The notes: a model not told the origin generated them from the letters alone. 64,000 nt of DNA from Paraburkholderia saeva (GCF_907164555.1 NZ_CAJQZC010000016.1:41660-105659), one strand, 5' to 3'. Numbered from the stretch's first letter, positions 34,034-42,566 are shown. Made by a program: numbers and translations.

Positions 34034-35350
34034 TTATTGTCGCGGCAGCGTCAGACGCGCCTCAAGACCTCCGCCTGCGCGATTTTGAAGCGAGAGGATG
34101 GCGTTCATCGCGAGCGCCAGTTGACGCGCGATGGCAAGACCGAGACCCGTCCCGCCGGAATCGCGGTTGCGCGAAGCCTCGACCCGATAGAACGGTTGAA
34201 AGACTGCTTCGATTTCATCGTCGGGTATGCCCGGCCCGCGATCCAGAACCGAAATCGTGACTTCGTCCGGGCGGGACGCGTCGATCACGATGTCGCTTGC
34301 GCCCGAATATTTCAGCGCGTTGTCGACGAGATTGCCAAGGATGCGGTGCAGTGCCTGCGGCCGGGCGAGCAGCGATGTGCCGATCCGGCCTTGCAGCGTC
34401 ACAGTCTGGCCGGCATCCAGATAGTCGGACACCATGCTTTCGAGCAGCGCGTCGGGATCGATGCGGCGCGGCGCTTCCGCGGCGCCATGCAAGGTCCGCG
34501 CATAGGTGACGCCTTCGCGCACGAGCGCTTCCATCTCTTTCAGGTCCTGCTGGAATTTGCCCTGTTGCTCGGTGTCGTCCATCAGGTCGGCGCGCAGACG
34601 CATGCGGGTAATCGGCGTCTGCAGGTCGTGCGAGATCGCGGCCAGTATCTGGATCCGCTCGGTCATGTAGGTCGAAATACGGTCCTGCATTGCGTTAAAG
34701 GCCTTGGCCGCGTGCGCGACTTCGGTCGGGCCGCCTTCGGCGAGGCGCGTCGTTTTCATATCGGGCCCAAGCGTGTCTGCCGCCTGCGCCAGGTCCTTGA
34801 GCGGCCGCGTTGCGATGCGCACGGCGAGCCACGTGCACACGCCGAGCGCAATCCATTGGCCCAGCATCGACAAGGGCAACCAGGGCGAAACGGGTATCGC
34901 GGGTTGTGGCCGGATGTCGATCGTCAGCGGTGAACCGTCGCTTAAGCGCAGATGCATCTGCAGATGCTCCTGACGGTCGGGCACGGCGTTGACCGTCAAC
35001 GGATAGCGCTGTTCCAGGCCTCGCGTGATCGCCGCGGCGACGTTCGTGGCCCGCCCGTCTGTGGGCGGCGGTCCGCTGACGCCTGGCCCCAGGATAAAGC
35101 TATAGGAGCGGCGCGCAAGCTGCGCCAGCCACTGCGCACGTTCACTGGCAGGCAGGTGATCCAGGAAGGCGACGGAAATGGAGACCTCATGATCGACGTA
35201 TCCCGTCATCATCGTGGAGAACGCGTCGTCGCGTTCGTAAAGCGTCAGCGAAAACGACAGCGCCTGCGCAACCAGCAGGCCAAGAAAAAGGATCAGGGTC
35301 AGCTGCGCAAAAAGGGAGCGCGGCCACCGCGTCCAGCGTGCAGACATCAT
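34034..35350 (-). CDS. Sensor histidine kinase of an OmpR-type two-component system
   Basis: A 438-residue membrane kinase. Helix 1 (residues ~12-35) and helix 2 (~160-182) enclose a periplasmic domain of about 120 residues; a HAMP region follows (TRPLKDLAQAADTLG). The dimerisation box is ISHDLQTPITRMRL with His241. The ATPase part has NLVDNALKYS, DRGPGIPDDE and GGTGLGLAIA. Its ATGA start overlaps the stop of the response-regulator gene, so translation is coupled. The signal is unknown; neighbours (GFA, DipZ) suggest thiol or aldehyde stress (inference). Confidence 0.92.
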   Translation of the reverse strand: MMSARWTRWPRSLFAQLTLILFLGLLVAQALSFSLTLYERDDAFSTMMTGYVDHEVSISVAFLDHLPASERAQWLAQLARRSYSFILGPGVSGPPPTDGRATNVAAAITRGLEQRYPLTVNAVPDRQEHLQMHLRLSDGSPLTIDIRPQPAIPVSPWLPLSMLGQWIALGVCTWLAVRIATRPLKDLAQAADTLGPDMKTTRLAEGGPTEVAHAAKAFNAMQDRISTYMTERIQILAAISHDLQTPITRMRLRADLMDDTEQQGKFQQDLKEMEALVREGVTYARTLHGAAEAPRRIDPDALLESMVSDYLDAGQTVTLQGRIGTSLLARPQALHRILGNLVDNALKYSGASDIVIDASRPDEVTISVLDRGPGIPDDEIEAVFQPFYRVEASRNRDSGGTGLGLAIARQLALAMNAILSLQNRAGGGLEARLTLPRQ

Positions 35351-36087
35351 TCGGTGGACCCCTGCGTGGTCACCGCCACCGACAGCACGTAGCCTTCGCT
35401 GCGCAATGTCTTGATGTAGCGCGGTTCACGGGCGCCGTCGCCAAGACGTTGACGCAGCCGGCTGACGAGCAGGTCGATCGAGCGATCGAACGGATCGGGG
35501 CGGCGCCCCTGCGTGAGGTTGAGCAACTGGTCGCGCGTGAGCACTCTTTGCGGATGATCGAGGAACACGCGCAGCAGGCGATATTCGCCGCCGCTTAGCG
35601 CGACCATCGTGCCGTTCGCATCGAGCAGATGGCGCGCCGTGGTATCCAGCCGCCATTCTCCGAAGTGCAGGAACTGCGCCGACTCGCCAGCCTGCATGTT
35701 GGGCGGCAACATACGCGCGCGCCGCAATACGGCCCGCACGCGGGCCAGAAGCTCACGCGCGGCGAACGGCTTGACGAGGTAATCGTCGGCGCCCATCTCG
35801 AGACCTACGATGCGGTCGGCTTCTTCGCCGAGCGCGGTCAGCATCAGGACAGGCACCGTACGGAACGGTCCCGCGCGCAGTTCGCGGCAGATCACGAGAC
35901 CGTCTTCGCCCGGCAACATCAGGTCGAGCACGATGAGATCAGGTGTTTCCTCTTCGAGCAGCGCACGCATCTGCCGGCCACTGGATGCAAGTGATGCACG
36001 CAGGCCATTCTTTGTCAGATAGCTGCCGAGCAGCTCGCGGATCTCGCGGTCGTCGTCGACGATCAGAATATGGTCGGGCTTTTCCAT
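35347..36087 (-). CDS. OmpR-family response regulator
   Basis: A 246-residue regulator. The receiver has the acidic pair in LIVDDDREI, the phospho-acceptor Asp55 (IVLDLMLPG), LTALGE and LVKPF. The C-terminal winged helix is of the OmpR/PhoB kind (GEYRLLRVFLDHPQRVLTRD; DRSIDLLVSRLRQRLGD; IKTLRSEGYVL). It overlaps the kinase gene by four bases and lies eight bases after a 40-codon ORF, so GFA, small ORF, regulator and kinase probably form one operon. Tandem GAYACA/TGTATC boxes in the operon promoter are its likely sites. Confidence 0.93.
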   Translation of the reverse strand: MEKPDHILIVDDDREIRELLGSYLTKNGLRASLASSGRQMRALLEEETPDLIVLDLMLPGEDGLVICRELRAGPFRTVPVLMLTALGEEADRIVGLEMGADDYLVKPFAARELLARVRAVLRRARMLPPNMQAGESAQFLHFGEWRLDTTARHLLDANGTMVALSGGEYRLLRVFLDHPQRVLTRDQLLNLTQGRRPDPFDRSIDLLVSRLRQRLGDGAREPRYIKTLRSEGYVLSVAVTTQGSTE

Positions 36088-36095
36088 TGTCTGGA

Positions 36096-36218
36096 TCAGT
36101 AGGTCCGGCGTTTTTCAGTCGGACGGCTGGTGTGGATCAGTGAGCAGCTAAAGGGCGTGCTTAATTCGAACCCGATGCCGCCCGTCAGAAACACGAGCAT
36201 GGCGACGATACGTTTCAT
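36096..36218 (-). CDS. Small hydrophobic ORF (40 codons) coupled to the GFA gene
   Basis: The ATG at 36218 overlaps the stop of the GFA gene (ATGA arrangement) and the stop lies eight bases before the response-regulator start. The product begins MKRIVAMLVFLTGGIGFEL, a single hydrophobic segment, and ends in a basic polar tail (SRPTEKRRTY). The tight packing suggests it is translated, perhaps as a small membrane protein near the sensor kinase. No homologue is recognised. Confidence 0.5.
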   Translation of the reverse strand: MKRIVAMLVFLTGGIGFELSTPFSCSLIHTSRPTEKRRTY

Positions 36219-36586
36219 GCGGCCTCCACAACGGAGAGACTCGCTCCGTCGCCAACGGACGATTCGAGCGCGTACACATCGACGCCCTCGATGCAGCCCA
36301 GATTCACTCTCCACAGCGTGGGGTTCGTGCGCGTTTGATGAAACGTGTAGATGCCGCAGTGTTTGCAGAAGTAATGCTTCGCCACTTTCGTGTTGAACTG
36401 ATAGAGCGTCAGCGCTTCCTTGCCGCTGGTGATTTCGAGCGCGTCCGCGGCGAACGAAGGCGACATCAGCGCACCCTTGCGGCGACACAGGCTGCAGTTG
36501 CATCGCATGGCCGGCGTCACCGGTGTCTGCACTTCGAATTTCACCGTGCCGCAATGACACGATCCCTTGAGCTTTTCAGATGACAT
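36215..36586 (-). CDS. GFA-family zinc protein
   Basis: A 123-residue protein of the GFA (CENP-V/glutathione-dependent formaldehyde-activating) family. Zinc-binding Cys clusters: CHCGTVKFE (N-terminal), RCNCSLCRRKG, and YFCKHCGIYTFH. The founding member speeds formation of S-hydroxymethylglutathione, but for many members this is not shown. The start MSSEKLKG at 36586 lies close to the divergent regulatory element B. It leads an apparent operon with the small ORF and the two-component genes. Confidence 0.87.
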   Translation of the reverse strand: MSSEKLKGSCHCGTVKFEVQTPVTPAMRCNCSLCRRKGALMSPSFAADALEITSGKEALTLYQFNTKVAKHYFCKHCGIYTFHQTRTNPTLWRVNLGCIEGVDVYALESSVGDGASLSVVEAA

Positions 36587-36638
36587 AAGGCGCTCCTCGA
36601 CGTTTGGAGTCTGCTTTATAGCCGGAAAAACGGCGATG

Positions 36639-36725
36639 TTTGTATCGCAATGTATCTGTGGTTGAACACGATACACAACATTGCATTTTTCCCCCCGCGC
36701 GACACAAGCCCGATACGTCGGCGCG
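36639..36725. promoter_or_regulatory. Repeated tandem-box element, copy B (divergent GFA/dipZ promoter)
   Basis: On the plus strand it starts TTTGTATCGCAATGTATC, then has CGATACACAA, GACACA and ends CGATACGTCGGCGCG. It begins 52 bp from the GFA start and ends 82 bp from the dipZ start. Copies A and C share ends, order and length. The response regulator encoded in the same operon is the prime candidate to bind it. Confidence 0.68.
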
Positions 36726-36807
36726 GTCCAATCGGGTCATCGACGCTTTGGGCCGGCCCGTGACCGGCAACGTATCAAGGCGGACCGTCAGCAAAGGAGA
36801 TCATCAC

Positions 36808-38631
36808 ATGTTACTGACTATCCTGGCTTTTTCAGGGGGCGCGCTCACCATTTTGAGCCCTTGTATCTTACCCGTGCTTCCGCTCGTGTTTTCGCGCTCC
36901 GATCAGTCGTTTGTACGCAGCGGTTTGCCGCTTCTGGCCGGGATGGCCTTGACGTTCGCAGCCGTTGCAAGCCTCGCCGCGACTGGCGGCAACTGGGCAA
37001 CCCAGGTGAATCAGTCCGGGCGCTGGGTCGCGCTCGCCCTCTTTGGCGTATTCGGATTGACGCTGTTACTGCCTGCGCTCGCCGACCGTTTGATGCGTCC
37101 GCTGGTGAGCGCGGGAAGCCGGCTGACGCTCATTGCAGAGGGACAGGGCGGCAAGCCCCGTATCGTTTCGTCCGTGTTGCTCGGCGTGGCGACGGGGTTA
37201 CTCTGGGCGCCGTGCGCGGGCCCGATCCTCGGTCTCGTGCTCACCGGCGCCGCGCTGCATGGCGCAAACGCCGGTACGACGTGGCTGCTGCTGAGCTATG
37301 CGGCGGGCGCGGCCACTTCGCTCGCGATTGCGCTTTTTGTCGGCGGCCGCGTGCTCGCGGCAATGAAGCGCTCGCTCGGTGTGGGCGAATGGATCCGCCG
37401 CGCAATCGGCGCGACGATTCTGTGCGGCGTGGCGGCCATTGCGACAGGTGCCGGCACGACCGTCCTCGCGGGCCTTTCGCAGTCTCCTGCTGGTGGTCTC
37501 GAAGCGAAGCTCGTCGAACGATTTTCGGGCGGCGCGGCTCCGGCGAAGGGCGCGGATGGCGTACGCGACGGCGCACAGAAACTCGCGGGCGCGATGCACG
37601 CGTTCAGTGCGACGCGCGGCGGTTTCATCCGGCGTATTGCCGCGTCGACCCACGACGTGCCGTTGCCCGTCGAAGGGCGCCTGCCGTCACTGTCCGGCGC
37701 GGTCGAATGGATCAATTCGCCGCCACTGACTGCCGAACAGCTGCGCGGCAAGGTTGTCGTCGTTGATGTGTGGACCTATTCCTGCATCAACTGCCTGCGC
37801 ACATTGCCTTACGTGAAGGCGTGGTCGAAGCAGTATCGCGACAGGGGTCTCGTGGTGATCGGTGTCCATGCGCCTGAGTTCGCGTTCGAACGCGATATCG
37901 GCAACGTCAAACGCGCGACGCACGATCTCGGTGTCGACTATCCGGTGGCGGTCGACAACAATTTCGCGATCTGGCGTAGCCTCGGCAACCAGTACTGGCC
38001 GGCGCTCTATATCGTCGACGGGGAAGGGCGCATCCGGTATCACCAGTTTGGAGAGGGCGGATACGGCAGGTCCGAACAGGTGATCCAGCAACTGCTGCCC
38101 GGAGGCGGACAGACGAAGCCCGTGACCGCGCAGCTAAAAATCGAAGGAAGCGGTACACAGATGGCGTCGGACATGAAGGACGTGCGCTCGGGCGAAACCT
38201 ATATCGGTTTTAGCCAGGCAGAAGGCTTCGTGTCGCCTGAAGGCGTGCTCGAAAACAGTCCGCGAACCTACTCCACGCCTTCAAACATTGCGCTCAACAA
38301 CTGGGGTCTCGCCGGCAGCTGGAACATCGGCGCCGAGTACGCAACGCTCGGGGCTGCTCACGGAAAGATCGTGTACCGCTTTCACGCGCGTGACCTGCAC
38401 CTCGTGCTCGGAACGCAACCCGGCGCGAGGCCGGTGCGGTTTCGCGTGACGATCGACGGCGCGCCGCCGGGAGCCGCGCATGGCTCCGACGTCGCGGCGG
38501 ATGGCAGCGGCACGATCGACGGTCAGCGTCTCTATCAACTCGTACGCCAGCCGGGTGATATCCAGGACCGGACGTTCGCCATTGAATTTCTCGATCCGGG
38601 CGTCAACGCATACGCGTTCACGTTCGGCTGA
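36808..38631 (+). CDS. dipZ: DipZ-type protein: CcdA membrane domain + thioredoxin domain
   Basis: A 607-residue membrane protein. The first ~250 residues are a CcdA/DsbD-type electron-conducting domain with SPCILPVLPLV in helix 1 and the matching WAPCAGPILG, a Cys pair across the membrane. A thioredoxin domain follows (~310-440) with YSCINCLRTLP as active site and GNQYWPALYIVDG. The C-terminal ~150 residues (SGETYIGFSQAEGFVSPEG; HARDLHLVLG) form the DipZ-specific beta domain. It should carry reducing power to periplasmic thiols. AAAGGAG precedes the ATG at 36808. It is divergent from GFA and the two-component genes. Confidence 0.9.
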   Translation: MLLTILAFSGGALTILSPCILPVLPLVFSRSDQSFVRSGLPLLAGMALTFAAVASLAATGGNWATQVNQSGRWVALALFGVFGLTLLLPALADRLMRPLVSAGSRLTLIAEGQGGKPRIVSSVLLGVATGLLWAPCAGPILGLVLTGAALHGANAGTTWLLLSYAAGAATSLAIALFVGGRVLAAMKRSLGVGEWIRRAIGATILCGVAAIATGAGTTVLAGLSQSPAGGLEAKLVERFSGGAAPAKGADGVRDGAQKLAGAMHAFSATRGGFIRRIAASTHDVPLPVEGRLPSLSGAVEWINSPPLTAEQLRGKVVVVDVWTYSCINCLRTLPYVKAWSKQYRDRGLVVIGVHAPEFAFERDIGNVKRATHDLGVDYPVAVDNNFAIWRSLGNQYWPALYIVDGEGRIRYHQFGEGGYGRSEQVIQQLLPGGGQTKPVTAQLKIEGSGTQMASDMKDVRSGETYIGFSQAEGFVSPEGVLENSPRTYSTPSNIALNNWGLAGSWNIGAEYATLGAAHGKIVYRFHARDLHLVLGTQPGARPVRFRVTIDGAPPGAAHGSDVAADGSGTIDGQRLYQLVRQPGDIQDRTFAIEFLDPGVNAYAFTFG

Positions 38632-38651
38632 CGCGGCGCTGCGGCCGGGGA

Positions 38652-38738
38652 TTTGTATCGCAATGTACCGGCCGCGCGGCGCGATACACAACCTTGCAAA
38701 TCCCGCGTTTCGAGACACAGGCCGGATACATCGGCGCG
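38652..38738 (+). promoter_or_regulatory. Repeated tandem-box element, copy C
   Basis: It starts TTTGTATCGCAATGTACC, continues with CGATACACAA and GACACA, and ends GGATACATCGGCGCG. It lies 94 bp upstream of the DUF4148 gene at 38833, in the same orientation to that gene as copies A and B have to theirs. Confidence 0.65.
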
Positions 38739-38832
38739 TTTTAATGCATCAACGCCGGATCGAACCCGCACCGCTTTTGGAATGTTTGATACCGGATGTT
38801 CTCTCTTAATCATCTCGTTTCAGGAGAGCATC

Positions 38833-39048
38833 ATGAAGACCTTCATCATCGCAGTCGCCCTTGCTGTTTCCGCTGCTTACGCCGCTGATTCCAGCGTGGC
38901 CGGCATGGCAAACCCAGCCACGATCCGCGTGGATCAGGCCCCAACGCATTCGCGCACGCGTGCCGAAGTGAAGGCCGAACTCGTACAGGCCGAAAAGAGC
39001 GGTCAGCTGGCGTACCTGGACGGCACGCTGTATCGCGGTGGCAACTGA
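38833..39048 (+). CDS. DUF4148-type small exported protein under element C
   Basis: A 71-residue protein with a signal peptide (MKTFIIAVALAVSAAYA, cleavage near AYAAD). The core SRTRAEVKAELVQAEKSGQL is the DUF4148 helix; the end LYRGGN is short. AGGAGAG precedes the start. It follows dipZ by 200 bp but has its own copy of the repeated element, which points to shared regulation with dipZ and the thioredoxin-like gene at 8033-8587. Confidence 0.78.
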   Translation: MKTFIIAVALAVSAAYAADSSVAGMANPATIRVDQAPTHSRTRAEVKAELVQAEKSGQLAYLDGTLYRGGN

Positions 39049-39102
39049 CCTGCGCTGGTTTGCGCGCGTTTCCATTCCATCGCAATGCTGCAGGCAAGTC
39101 AC

Positions 39103-39434
39103 CTAGTGTTCCGTCCCAGAAATAACTTTGCATAGCCGGGCCACTTTCTGGAGAATGGAATCGGCTGTTGCGGTCCATACGAACGGCCGCTTGTGCTGGT
39201 TGTACTGCTCGGTATAACGCTCGATACTGGCAATGAGCTGGCGCACGTTTCTGAATGACCCGCGGCGGATCGCCTGCTGCGTAATCAGGCCAAACCAGCG
39301 TTCAACCTGATTCAGCCAGCTCGAGTAGGTCGGCGTGAAGTGCATGTGGTAGCGCGTATGCCTGGCGAGCCACGCCCTGACCCTCGGATGCTTGTGTGTC
39401 GCGTAGTTGTTGACGACCAGATGCACGTCGAGAT
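39103..39434 (-). mobile_element. IS630-family transposase remnant, C-terminal part
   Basis: On the minus strand the segment encodes the end of an IS630-type DDE transposase: LVVNNYATHKHPRVRAWLAR, HFTPTYSSWLNQVERWFGLI and a normal C-terminus. The N-terminal two thirds are gone; similarity ends near 39434, where unrelated sequence begins. The stop codon lies next to TAGTGTTCCGTCCCAG, which may be the remaining IS end. It marks the left border of a lower-GC scar region. Confidence 0.8.
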
Positions 39435-39566
39435 TGGAGCAAGATGATTGACTATCTGTCCTTCGGACTCGCTGTAGTTCTTGCGGTGCCTTGCACGGCA
39501 AAAGTAAAATTGCCAGTGAGCATCGCTCGGCCAGAAATATTGCCCAATATAGGTGGGAGATTCGCT

Positions 39567-39863
39567 ATGGCGATCTTTTGGACTTTGAACAATATTCCGG
39601 AACTCCGGGATCTGCCGGCGCGGGAGCGACGTAAAGTCTGGAGGCGTGCCTATCACCGGACGTTTAATCACTGGCAGACTTCGGTTGGACTACTCGCCTG
39701 CGCTTTACGCGGTGGTTTGGGTAATCGGTTCGGGGCCGTTGTTGAGCATCAGTTCTTCGGGGCGATGATCGGCGGCGGGCTCGGCGGATTCGGATTCTCG
39801 CAAGTTGTGATCTATATCGCGCGCTTGCACTATAGAGACGTTTTACTCAGCGTCGTTAAGTAG
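39567..39863 (+). CDS. Hypothetical small membrane protein
   Basis: A 98-residue protein beginning MAIFWTLNNIPELRDLPARE, then a basic RRKVWRRAYHRTFNHWQTSV and two hydrophobic Gly-rich segments. GGTGGGAG precedes the ATG at 39567; an upstream in-frame ATG at 39444 would add 41 residues, but that stretch begins at the IS630 break. The protein is of a type often found beside mobile DNA; function unknown. Confidence 0.55.
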   Translation: MAIFWTLNNIPELRDLPARERRKVWRRAYHRTFNHWQTSVGLLACALRGGLGNRFGAVVEHQFFGAMIGGGLGGFGFSQVVIYIARLHYRDVLLSVVK

Positions 39864-39911
39864 GCCCGAGTCGAGAAGAACACCGTAACAGTCCTTAAAT
39901 AAACTGGCGCT

Positions 39912-40871
39912 ATGGTCATAAAAAAACGCAGTCGTCCAAAACTCGTTTGGCTCGTCTTCCTTTATTACCTCGTGCGTATCACCGTCGGCGCCGGCGGCCT
40001 TCTTTTGGTATTACATACGGCTTCCGTTTCGCCGCATGCGCGCGCTGCGGTCGAGGGACTAACGTCACTCGGATGGGTGTTGACCGGACTGATTCTGGCA
40101 CTCCGCTTATCCGGCGCGTTCTCGTTGTTTGCGTTGCGACGGTCTGCGCTCCCGCTGTTTGTCGCGGGAATGTGTCTTAGTATCGTTCACGCGCTAACGC
40201 ATCTCACTAGTTTCCTCACACAGCCAAGCCGTTCCAGTAGCTTGACTTTGGTAATTGGCTGGACCATCAACCTGTCAGTTTGTCTGTACGTGTATGCTTC
40301 GCCGAACTTCGGCGGCGTCACCGCCAGCCTGGAATTCGCACCGGGTGGCGTGGCGGGTCAGGCGCAAGGCGGAACGCGCGAGTCCGCCGTATTGCAGTAC
40401 GACAACTACGGACTGAAACTCGGCGCCGCCTATTACAACGGACACGACACTAATCCGACTCCAACCAGCGTAGCGACGGGGCTGAACAACAATCGGTTCT
40501 ACTACGCTGGCGCGCTATACACCATCAACGGCTTTTCTTTTAGCACGTCGTTTAGCAACGGCCGCAATCCTGCCCATTCGAAGACCACCAATTTCGACAT
40601 GATCTCGGGCGGCTTCGGCTATCGCTTCACGCCGGCTTTCGAACTGACAAGCGGCGTGTACTACATCAAGGATGAGAACAACTCGGCAAACAAATCGACC
40701 GAATTTGTGCTTGGCACAGACTACAGTCTTTCCAAGTCCACCACCTTGTATGCGCAGGTAGGCTATGTGGATAACAAGGGAAAGATGAACCAGTCGATCG
40801 AGTACGGGCAGCCTGTTGCGCCAGGTGTCGATACGACCGCTGCCATGATTGGCATCCGAAAGCGGTTCTGA
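39912..40871 (+). pseudogene. Chimeric ORF: inner-membrane protein fused to porin C-terminus
   Basis: The 319-codon frame joins two unrelated proteins. Residues 1 to ~128 are an inner-membrane protein with four hydrophobic helices (LVWLVFLYYLVRITVGAGGL; GWTINLSVCLYVY). From ~129 on (ASPNFGGVTASLEFAPGG) it is the C-terminal part of a Gram-negative trimeric porin, with beta strands such as DNYGLKLGAAYYNG and TLYAQVGYVDNKG and the terminal Phe of outer-membrane proteins. The junction is at about 40300. A folded product is unlikely, since the porin part lacks its signal peptide and first strands; a deletion next to IS elements explains it. Confidence 0.72.
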
Positions 40872-40991
40872 CACCGACCACTTATGTACCCCGGGGCGGG
40901 CGGCGCGCCGACGAGGACAAGGGAGCAGGCGGGCTTTGTGGGCGGGCGTCGCAAGGTATTGTCGCGATAAGGATTACGGAGTGAAGATGAT

Positions 40992-41706
40992 CTAAATAAT
41001 AAGGAATGCGTATGAAGACAGCGAGTAGAATTGGTCGGCGCGAGTCTGGTCAATAGCGCCGTCTTCCATTTGACCTTTGGCGATCATGTGCATCATCTCG
41101 ATGCCGGCGAGCAAAATTCGGGCGCAGCGAAATGACTTGAAGCCTGGCATCGGTCGAGTGCGACGCTTGATTGCGCGGTGATCCTGCTCAATCACATTGT
41201 TCAGATACTTGTTCTGGCAGATTTTGATTGGCTCTTCACGCCCGGCGTTGAGAGCTTCGAGGGCGGCCAGATTGGCGCCGCTCCTGTCGATCGTGACGGT
41301 GTCGGGTTCGCCGTTCCGGGCGATCGATCTCTCGAGGTAGCGCAGGGCGGCAGCCTTGTCACGATGGGCGCGTAGCAGGAAATCGATGGTCTTGCCCGCC
41401 TTGTCGACGGCGCGGTACAAATACTTCCATTGCCCTTTGACCTTGATGTACGTTTCGTCGACGCGCCAGCTCTTTCCTACTGGGCGTTTGCGGCGGTGGA
41501 ACGCTTTCTCCAGTACCGGGCAGTTTGATGGCCCAGCGGTGTACGGTCGAGTGATCGACCGAAATGCCGCGCTCAGCCATCATTTCTTCGAGGTGCCGCA
41601 GACTCAACGGATAGGCCACGTACCAGCGCACGCACGTGATGATCACATCGAGCGGATAATGCAGGCGTTTGAGCACTCGGGCCATCGCCGGATTCAAAGT
41701 CGTCAT
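40992..41706 (-). mobile_element. IS6-family transposase, frameshifted
   Basis: Read on the minus strand from ATG at 41706: FLHYPLDVII-like start (RLHYPLDVIITCVRWYVAYP), LRHLEEMMAERGISVDHSTV, then a one-base shift at about 41515-41520 moves the reading to VGKSWRVDETYIKVKGQWKY and AVDKAGKTIDFLLRAHRDKA, with NKYLNNVIEQDHRAIKRRT near the end. These are the DDE blocks of IS6/IS26-type transposases. The C-terminus after QFYSLS is replaced by other sequence, so the left IS end is probably lost. The shift makes the enzyme inactive unless frameshifting occurs. Confidence 0.82.
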
Positions 41707-42036
41707 CGGGGTTCTGTCGTTCAGCTTGTCCAGCACATCATAGCCGACCGCGTTAGTGCGACAAAACCCGTCAAACAAACCTCAAAAGAGAACTCCTGTC
41801 AGGCGGAAGTCATTTGGGGAACCGTCATATTCCCCTTGTGGTTCACCGCGAAGAACTCGCCGGTAAGAGTAGTATTGGTACAGCCTCGGCAGGCGACGTG
41901 TCGCGCTACTAATTAATAGACGGATAGCGCAAGCTTACAAAGAGTTTTCATTTTTTTTTTGTTTCTATTGGCCACCCCTGGCCGTATCTTTTCGAGTCTT
42001 TTGCGCGTTTTTTTGGAGTCTATTGTGCAGGGACAC
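41707..42036. other. 330-bp AT-rich gap between IS6 remnant and VOC gene
   Basis: No gene is seen. It has T runs (41951-41960; 42008-42014) and a short inverted repeat GGCCA-CCCC-TGGCC (41970-41983). GTTTTGTCGCACTAACGC on the minus strand near 41750-41768 may be what remains of the IS end. Confidence 0.4.
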
Positions 42037-42498
42037 ATGGATGATCCGTTTCGCCGTCCTTCACTGGGCGCGGCGCTCTTCTACAAGGATCCTTTGGTTG
42101 CGCTCGAACGGCTGGAGAAGGCGTTTGGATTTGAGCGCAAGATGGTCATCACGGACAACGAAGGGCGCCTCGCGCATTCGGAAATGCGCTTTGGCGACAG
42201 CTATCTGATGATCGGCAGCGAATGGGCCGATTACACATCGAGCCCTGCATCGACTGGCGGCAAGAACACGCAATGCCTGCATGTGCACCTGGAGTCCGGC
42301 CTCGACGCGCATTGCGAACGGGCACGGTCAGCCGGCGCGGTGATCGTGCGCGAACCGGAGGACCAGTTTTACGGCGACCGCGTGTATGCCGCGCGCGATC
42401 CGGAAGGGCATGTATGGAGCTTCGGGCAGACCGTACGCAAGGTCACGCGTGAGGACGCGGAGCAGGCGAGCGGGCTGAAGATCGACGGCTGGGTGTGA
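42037..42498 (+). CDS. VOC (glyoxalase/bleomycin-resistance fold) protein
   Basis: A 153-residue protein of the vicinal-oxygen-chelate superfamily, PhnB/YdfO-like. The beta-alpha-beta modules are visible: ALFYKDPLVALERLEKAFGF, HSEMRFGDSYLMIGSEW, HVHLESGLDAHCERARSAGA, YGDRVYAARDPEGHVWSFGQ. Many members bind metal or sequester toxic ligands; the substrate is unknown. MDDPFRRP at 42037 was chosen as start; the longer frame lies in AT-rich sequence. Confidence 0.82.
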   Translation: MDDPFRRPSLGAALFYKDPLVALERLEKAFGFERKMVITDNEGRLAHSEMRFGDSYLMIGSEWADYTSSPASTGGKNTQCLHVHLESGLDAHCERARSAGAVIVREPEDQFYGDRVYAARDPEGHVWSFGQTVRKVTREDAEQASGLKIDGWV

Positions 42499-42566
42499 CG
42501 CGTGGAGTGGGCGAGGCCTTTCTGTCAAGCAAGGCTGGCCCCGAACGCACGCACGCTTGCGATCTG

